This document shows, one piece after another, positions 5,855-9,961 of a DNA stretch of 9,961 nt. A model generated the notes under the pieces. The model did not search any database and was not told where the DNA came from. It saw only the letters and a program-made list of their open reading frames with translations. Location: the NCBI GenBank assembly GCA_002352635.1, contig DEIT01000014.1:17373-27333 (forward strand), read 5' to 3'. The position numbers and the translations under genes are program-made. Position 1 is the stretch's first letter. Each line of letters starts with the position of its first letter. The stretch comes from Hyphomicrobiaceae bacterium UBA2767. Lineage in GTDB: Bacteria > Pseudomonadota > Alphaproteobacteria > Rhizobiales > Methyloligellaceae.

Positions 5855-6787
5855 TTAAGGACTATTATCGAACGGATCTGCCTTTTCACCAGTGGAAAGT
5901 TCATCTGTATTGAGCGCGTCGGCGAGCCGTGCTTTGGCGCTTCCCGGTTTCAGCGGCTTCGGCTGCGAGGCATCAGGCGCCCAGCCAGTTAGATGAATGG
6001 TTTCAAATGTGGCGGTGATCCGCCCTTCTGAAACTGAGAAATTCTCGGAATAAATCTCCGCCGCGCGTAGAAACACGCTTCGTTTGAGTGGTTGTCGCCG
6101 TCGTTCCAAAAGCACGTTGCTGGCACCCATTGCTCTGATATCCCGCATCAGATCAAACATCGAACCATATGTGACCTCGACACTATCGGCGTCGGTCACG
6201 GGCAAAGCGAATCCGGCCCGCTGAAGCAATCCCCCGCAGTCCCTGACATCTGCAAAAGGTGCAACCCGTGGGCTGACGCCTCCGTCGATTTCCTCTTCTG
6301 CGCGGGCCAGTGCGAACCGCAATTCTTTCAGTGTCTGACCGCCCAGGATCGCGCCGAGCAACAACCCGTCCGGTTTGAGCGCACGGCGAATTTGGACGAG
6401 GGCGCCGGGTAGGTCGTTCACATGGTGCAACGAGAGTCCGGAGACAACGAGATCAAGGCATCCTGCTTTGAACGGAAGTGCTTCCTCATCACACACGAGT
6501 TTTATGCCGGAACATTGCACGACCATAGCCATGCATGGGTCGCCACTGAGAACGGTTTCAACCCGATCATCATCGCGCAAGATGTCGCTTAGAACGCCGT
6601 GATGGGAGCCCAAATTGAGGGCCAGCGGAAATTCCCGCGTTATCGATTGAAGGCGGGCAATGATATCTTCGGCGGCACGCCGCAGCAGAAACTCCGCCGA
6701 TTTGATTTCTGTCGCGATGCGCGTTCGCCGCATTAAAAGCAACTGTCTGTCGAATATCGCTTGGCTCATGTCGATCAAGGACTTCAT
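5855..6787 (-). CDS. Class I methyltransferase-fold protein, NDUFAF5-like
   Basis: The protein (310 residues from the ATG at 6787) has a Rossmann-type methyltransferase fold. Family markers are FDRQLL near the N-terminus, LNLGSHHGVL (about residues 58-67) at the SAM-binding motif I, the DEEALPF loop near residue 100, then LDLVVSGLSLHHVNDLPGAL (about 111-130) and GLLLGAILGGQTLKELR. The last two blocks match what I know of NDUFAF5, the mitochondrial complex I assembly factor reported to hydroxylate an arginine of NDUFS7; bacterial members are usually labelled methyltransferase or BioC-like. Motif I here is G-S-H-H-G, not GxGxG. The C-terminal ~45 residues are Pro/Lys-rich and likely disordered. 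The start is uncertain: 6850 (AGGA 4 bases ahead, but a poor N-terminus), 6787, or 6769 (MSQAIFDRQLL) are possible. It is convergent with the pilin gene and divergent from comF. Confidence 0.82.
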   Translation of the reverse strand: MKSLIDMSQAIFDRQLLLMRRTRIATEIKSAEFLLRRAAEDIIARLQSITREFPLALNLGSHHGVLSDILRDDDRVETVLSGDPCMAMVVQCSGIKLVCDEEALPFKAGCLDLVVSGLSLHHVNDLPGALVQIRRALKPDGLLLGAILGGQTLKELRFALARAEEEIDGGVSPRVAPFADVRDCGGLLQRAGFALPVTDADSVEVTYGSMFDLMRDIRAMGASNVLLERRRQPLKRSVFLRAAEIYSENFSVSEGRITATFETIHLTGWAPDASQPKPLKPGSAKARLADALNTDELSTGEKADPFDNSP

Positions 6788-6895
6788 CGGTTCCCGCTGG
6801 TGCAGTACTGTCGGACCTCTCTGGTGCGCCGTGTGCTTACGACATACCATAGCATCCTGATTGGAGTGCCAAGGGGCATAGCGCGGTATCAGAAA

Positions 6896-7705
6896 ATGAC
6901 TGGCGAAGTTACGCAGACAACAGATCGAGAACAGGTGGTCGGTGCCGGATGGTCAATTGGCGCGATCCTGCAAAAGTCGGGGCGTATGCTCGCTGATATT
7001 GTCCTGCCACCACTCTGCCTTGCGTGCCGCCTGCCGGTCCAGGGTCACGGCGGCCTGTGCGCGGCATGTTGGCGCGAAGTCGATTTTATCGAGCCGCCGC
7101 GCTGTGATCGGCTTGGCATTCCGCTACCCTATCCTGCGGGCGGAATTATCGTTTCTGCGGCAGCCCTTGCCAGCCCGCCCGACTATGGGCGAGCGCGGCC
7201 GGTGGCACGGTATGACGGCGTGATGCGCAATCTCATTCACGATCTCAAATACCGCGACAGGCACGAGGGTGTGAAATTGTTCGCCGGCTGGATGGGCCAT
7301 TCGGGTTCGGACGTGTTGAAAGGTGCCGATGTGCTTGTGCCAGTACCCCTCGCACGGGTGCGGCTATGGGGACGAAGGTTCAACCAGGCTGCACTGCTGT
7401 CACGGGCTCTTTCGGGACTGAGCGGCATTCCAGAAGCCCCCTTGGCCCTGCACCGTGTGCGGCGCACCGCGACCCAGGTCGGGCTCACTCCGGAACAGCG
7501 TCGGCGCAATGTAGCAGGGGCATTTCGCGTGCCCGAGGGCAAGGAAGTGGAAATCGCCGACAAGAATGTGGTGCTCATCGACGATGTGATCACCACAGGC
7601 GCCACGGTGAACGCCTGTGCAAAAATTCTGAAGCGGGCGGGAGCAAGCCGCGTCGATGTAGTGGCGCTTGGACGCGTGGTCGATCCGTTGACGCCACGGC
7701 TCTAG
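6896..7705 (+). CDS. comF: ComF family protein (phosphoribosyltransferase-type, double zinc ribbon)
   Basis: ComF proteins join an N-terminal cysteine cluster to a type I phosphoribosyltransferase domain; in naturally competent bacteria ComF helps handle incoming single-stranded DNA, while in most others its role is unclear. With the ATG at 6896 the protein has 269 residues. Zinc-type cysteines are C41, C44, C55 and C58 in PPLCLACRLP...GLCAACW, plus C70 in PPRCDRLGIP. Conserved ARYDGVMRNLIHDLKYRD and VPVPLARVRLWGRRFNQAALLS blocks follow. The PRPP-binding motif VVLIDDVITTGAT is at 225-237, with both aspartates. The start lacks a good ribosome site; GTG 6866 and ATG 6761 are in-frame alternatives with poorer N-termini. 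The gene leads a close plus-strand cluster (42 bases to the next gene). I saw no clear promoter in the gap to the divergent methyltransferase. Confidence 0.9.
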   Translation: MTGEVTQTTDREQVVGAGWSIGAILQKSGRMLADIVLPPLCLACRLPVQGHGGLCAACWREVDFIEPPRCDRLGIPLPYPAGGIIVSAAALASPPDYGRARPVARYDGVMRNLIHDLKYRDRHEGVKLFAGWMGHSGSDVLKGADVLVPVPLARVRLWGRRFNQAALLSRALSGLSGIPEAPLALHRVRRTATQVGLTPEQRRRNVAGAFRVPEGKEVEIADKNVVLIDDVITTGATVNACAKILKRAGASRVDVVALGRVVDPLTPRL

Positions 7706-7747
7706 CGCAGTATCGGCTAGTAAGGTGACAGGGAACAAGAAAGCGCG

Positions 7748-8617
7748 ATGACTGAAGGAGCTGAAACATTCCGAGCCGCATTGGTGCAAATGCGCAGCGA
7801 GAGCGCGGTTGAGCCGAACCTCGATGCAGCGGAGAATGCTATACGCATGGCAGCGGAAGGCGGTGCGCTTTATGTCCAAACGCCTGAAAACACCACGCTC
7901 ATGGTCCTTAAGACACGAGAGCTGTTTGAAAGGACGCTGGTCGAGCAGGACAATCCGGCAGTTGAGCGGTTTTCGGCGTTAGCGGTTGAACTCGGGATCT
8001 GGCTTCACATCGGCTCGATGGCGATAAAACTGTCTGACATCAAGGTTGCAAACCGTTCGTTCCTGTTTACTCCCGCGGGCGAGATCGCGGCGCGCTACGA
8101 CAAGATTCATATGTTCGATGTTGATCTGCCGAATGGGGAATCGTATCGCGAATCAAAGAATTACCAGCCGGGCGACAAAGCTGTGTTGGCAGACCTGCCG
8201 TGGGGCCGGCTGGGATTGACGACCTGTTATGATTTGCGCTTTCCCGCTCTTTATCGCGCCTTGGCGAAGGCCGGCGCGCAATTCATCACCGTGCCGTCAG
8301 CATTCACCAGGCAGACTGGAGAGGCGCACTGGCACGTGCTGTTGCGCGCTCGCGCGATCGAAACTGGCACATATATTCTCGCGGCCGCGCAGGGCGGCGA
8401 TCACGATATGGGTCGGGCCACTTTCGGACATTCGATAATCATTTCACCCTGGGGCGAGATTGTCAGTGAGGCTGGCGTCGATCCTGATGTGATTTTTGCT
8501 GACATCGATACCGCCAGGGTTGCTGATGCGCGTGCCCGAATACCCTCGCTGCTGCACGATCGGGCCTACGAGTTACCCACCGGTACTGACGTTGTCTCGA
8601 TCAAGGAGGCGTCATGA
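7748..8617 (+). CDS. Carbon-nitrogen hydrolase, Nit1-like (probable deaminated glutathione amidase)
   Basis: A 289-residue nitrilase-superfamily amidase. The Glu-Lys-Cys catalytic triad is visible: E47 in QTPENTT, K119 in YDKIHMFDVDLP, and C160 in TTCYDLRFP. Further blocks, VPSAFTRQTGEAHWHVLLRARAIE, AAAQGG and FGHSIIISPWGEI, fit the Nit1/YbeM branch, whose members hydrolyse deaminated glutathione, a side product of transaminases, as a metabolite repair reaction. The precise substrate is inferred from that likeness, not shown. The ATG at 7748 has a purine-rich AGGGA about 13 bases upstream, so the ribosome site is only fair, but the N-terminus FRAALVQMRS is right for the family. The stop overlaps the next gene's ATG (ATGA at 8614-8617), so the two are probably translationally coupled. 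Confidence 0.93.
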   Translation: MTEGAETFRAALVQMRSESAVEPNLDAAENAIRMAAEGGALYVQTPENTTLMVLKTRELFERTLVEQDNPAVERFSALAVELGIWLHIGSMAIKLSDIKVANRSFLFTPAGEIAARYDKIHMFDVDLPNGESYRESKNYQPGDKAVLADLPWGRLGLTTCYDLRFPALYRALAKAGAQFITVPSAFTRQTGEAHWHVLLRARAIETGTYILAAAQGGDHDMGRATFGHSIIISPWGEIVSEAGVDPDVIFADIDTARVADARARIPSLLHDRAYELPTGTDVVSIKEAS

Positions 8618-9018
8618 TCCGCTATCAGTTGAGCTGCGCGGAGGACCACGCATTCGAAGCATGGTTCGCAAGTTCATCAGCCTATGATGATCAGGCAAAG
8701 CGAAACCTGGTCTCCTGTCCACACTGTGGCTCGACCAAAGTTTCAAAAGCACTGATGGCACCCAACATCGCCCGCGGGGTCGGATCGGACAAAGCGCAGA
8801 GGGAGATAGTGGAGATGGTTCGCCACGCGCGGGACCATGTTATGAAGTTATCGGAGAATGTGGGCGATAAATTTGCCGACGAAGCACGGAAGATCCATCG
8901 GGACGAAACCAAGCCGCGCAGCATTTATGGCAGTGCGACAGTGGATGAGGCGGAGTCGCTGAAAGACGAGGGAGTGGAATTCCATCCCCTGCCGGTGCTA
9001 CCGGAAGATCATAACTGA
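8614..9018 (+). CDS. DUF1178 family protein (zinc-ribbon-like, function unknown)
   Basis: A 134-residue protein matching the DUF1178 pattern as I know it: MIRYQLSCAEDHAFEAWF at the start, an AYDDQ segment, CPHC at residues 35-38, then GSTKVSKALMAP, and an ending of PLPVLPEDHN. C8, H12, C35 and C38 could together bind one metal ion, as in a small zinc ribbon. The middle (about 57-95) is charged and probably helical. The family is widespread in Alpha- and Betaproteobacteria and has no established function. Its ATG overlaps the stop of the Nit1-like gene by four bases, and the next gene follows after 20 bases, so it sits inside one transcript. There is no signal peptide or membrane segment; it is likely cytoplasmic. 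Confidence 0.9.
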   Translation: MIRYQLSCAEDHAFEAWFASSSAYDDQAKRNLVSCPHCGSTKVSKALMAPNIARGVGSDKAQREIVEMVRHARDHVMKLSENVGDKFADEARKIHRDETKPRSIYGSATVDEAESLKDEGVEFHPLPVLPEDHN

Positions 9019-9038
9019 AGCCGCGCCGGGAGCACCTC

Positions 9039-9647
9039 ATGGTTGCCAACAAGAATGAAACGCTTCTGTTCTTTCCGACTGTCGTGCGGGAGGTTCAAAT
9101 TGCGGACTCCGAAAAACTGAACGAGCAGATCGATGTCGGGATCGAACGTATTCGCAAGAGCGAGCCTAACTCGCTTCCCGAGACATGGAGCTGCGATCTC
9201 TATACGACGATCGGAAGTCCAACCACCTTGCTTCAGCACAAGGAATTCGAGCCGTTGCGTGAGGTGATCATGCGTGAAGCCAACGAGTTCGCCAATGCGC
9301 TTGAATTGGAAGTCGCCAGGTTTCCCCTGAAGTTCACCGAGTGCTGGCTCAATATTTATGGCGAGGGACACGCGCAGGAAGTCCATCACCATTCCAATGC
9401 AGTGATCAGCGGCATCTACTATTCGAAGGCTCCAGAGGGCAGTGGCGATCTGTTGATCCACTCGCCTTATATGGACATCATGCTCGACCCTCCGACACGC
9501 AAGCCGAACGGTCTTAATGTCAAAGTCATGCCGGTCACGCCGAAGGAAGGAAAAATGATTCTCTTCCAGAGCTTCGTGAAGCACTCGGTCAAACCGACCC
9601 GAGGCACCGCGGAGCGCATTTCGATTGCGTTCAATCTGACAATGTAG
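9039..9647 (+). CDS. TIGR02466-type putative 2-oxoglutarate/Fe(II) oxygenase
   Basis: The 202-residue protein fits the 2OG-FeII_Oxy_5 (PF13759, TIGR02466) pattern. LFFPTVV opens the protein, CWLNIYGEGHAQEVHHHSNAVISGIYYSKAP forms the core (key residues H116 and H118, then SGIYY at 124-128), and EGKMILFQSFVKHSVKP with H182, then ERISIAFN with R193, closes the jelly-roll. By family knowledge two or three of these residues bind Fe(II) and the arginine binds 2-oxoglutarate; the substrate of the family is unknown. GGGAG (9028-9032) lies 6 bases before the ATG, a good ribosome site. The gene is the last in the plus-strand run after DUF1178 (20-base gap) and meets ubiG tail to tail, 16 bases apart. 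Homologues are common in marine bacteria and phages as well, so transfer is possible, but base use looks like the neighbours. Confidence 0.85.
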   Translation: MVANKNETLLFFPTVVREVQIADSEKLNEQIDVGIERIRKSEPNSLPETWSCDLYTTIGSPTTLLQHKEFEPLREVIMREANEFANALELEVARFPLKFTECWLNIYGEGHAQEVHHHSNAVISGIYYSKAPEGSGDLLIHSPYMDIMLDPPTRKPNGLNVKVMPVTPKEGKMILFQSFVKHSVKPTRGTAERISIAFNLTM

Positions 9648-9663
9648 GCGAAGCTGTTTGGCT

Positions 9664-9961
9664 TCAGCGCGGGCGCGATGCCGCCATCAGATAGTTGACG
9701 TCGGTGTCGCGCGACAGCCGCCAGTCGCCGCCAAGCGGATCGAAAATCATGCCTTTGCGCGCGACTTCACTCAGTCCAGCCTGTTCACAGGCGCCTGAAA
9801 GCTCCGCAGGGGTCACGAAACGATCCCACCGGTGAGTTCCCACTGGAAGCCATCGCAACACAAATTCGGCGCCAACGATTGCCAGGGCATAGGATTTGAG
9901 TGTCCGATTTATGGTTGAAAGGAGCATCAGTCCGCCCGGCCGGACAAGCGCCGCGGCGACA
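9664..9961 (-). CDS. ubiG: Ubiquinone biosynthesis O-methyltransferase UbiG (5' part outside window)
   Basis: Only the last 98 residues are in the window; the frame is open to the right edge. They read VAALVRPGGLMLLSTINRTLKS, then YALAIVGAEFVLRWLPVGTHRWDRFVTP and the ending DWRLSRDTDVNYLMAASRPR. These blocks are diagnostic for UbiG, which carries out both SAM-dependent O-methylations in ubiquinone synthesis; the NRTLKSYALAIVGAEFVLRWLP stretch belongs to the part reported to contact membrane lipids. The catalytic Rossmann core with the SAM motifs lies outside the window. The gene is convergent with the oxygenase gene, and no clear terminator lies in the 16-base gap. Identification is firm despite truncation. 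Confidence 0.94.
   Translation of the reverse strand, partial: VAAALVRPGGLMLLSTINRTLKSYALAIVGAEFVLRWLPVGTHRWDRFVTPAELSGACEQAGLSEVARKGMIFDPLGGDWRLSRDTDVNYLMAASRPR

Noticed and set aside
9009..9584. A 191-codon minus-strand frame opposite the oxygenase gene.
   Set aside because: It is antisense to a protein with clear TIGR02466 motifs and a good ribosome site, and has no recognisable features of its own.
9650..9665. GAAGC/GCTTC stem between the convergent oxygenase and ubiG genes, as a two-way terminator.
   Set aside because: The stem is only five pairs with a six-base loop and no T-tract on either strand; too weak to call.

Overview
The window looks like an alphaproteobacterial chromosome segment, most likely of the order Hyphomicrobiales (Rhizobiales). 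The evidence is the protein sequences and the gene neighbourhood secA / exported PpiC-type isomerase / argJ / MutT-type Nudix / methyltransferase / comF / nitrilase-family hydrolase / DUF1178 / ubiG, which I recall as characteristic of that group. The DNA is moderately GC-rich and gene-dense, with short intergenic gaps. I see no insertion sequence, tRNA, rRNA, CRISPR array, phage gene or obvious foreign island. Genus cannot be assigned from the sequence alone.

Layout. (1) 1-2520, minus strand: secA, the Sec export motor, with its C-terminal end cut off by the window edge. (2) 2521-2930: a 410-base divergent intergenic region, the only long gene-free stretch. It holds several short inverted repeats on the secA side, and a terminator-like stem with a T-tract, a promoter candidate and a leader hairpin on the isomerase side. 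(3) 2931-5839, plus strand: an exported parvulin-type peptidyl-prolyl isomerase, argJ (arginine biosynthesis), a MutT-type Nudix hydrolase and a small Flp-type pilin. The first three appear to start with GTG. A strong hairpin separates the isomerase from argJ. (4) 5855-6787, minus strand: a class I methyltransferase-fold protein resembling mitochondrial NDUFAF5, convergent with the pilin. (5) 6896-9647, plus strand: a tightly spaced run of comF, a Nit1-like carbon-nitrogen hydrolase, a DUF1178 zinc-ribbon-like protein (overlapping the hydrolase by 4 bases) and a TIGR02466-type 2-oxoglutarate/Fe(II) oxygenase. (6) 9664-9961, minus strand: the C-terminal part of ubiG (ubiquinone biosynthesis), cut by the right edge.

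How the genes relate. SecA and the signal-peptide-bearing isomerase fit a shared export and periplasmic folding theme. The Nudix and Nit1-like enzymes are plausible metabolite or nucleotide clean-up enzymes. NDUFAF5-like protein and UbiG relate to respiration. The region is mostly conserved housekeeping DNA. The least explained parts are the structured secA/isomerase intergenic region, the lone pilin, and the DUF1178 and oxygenase genes behind the hydrolase. I did not find a convincing new multi-gene system.
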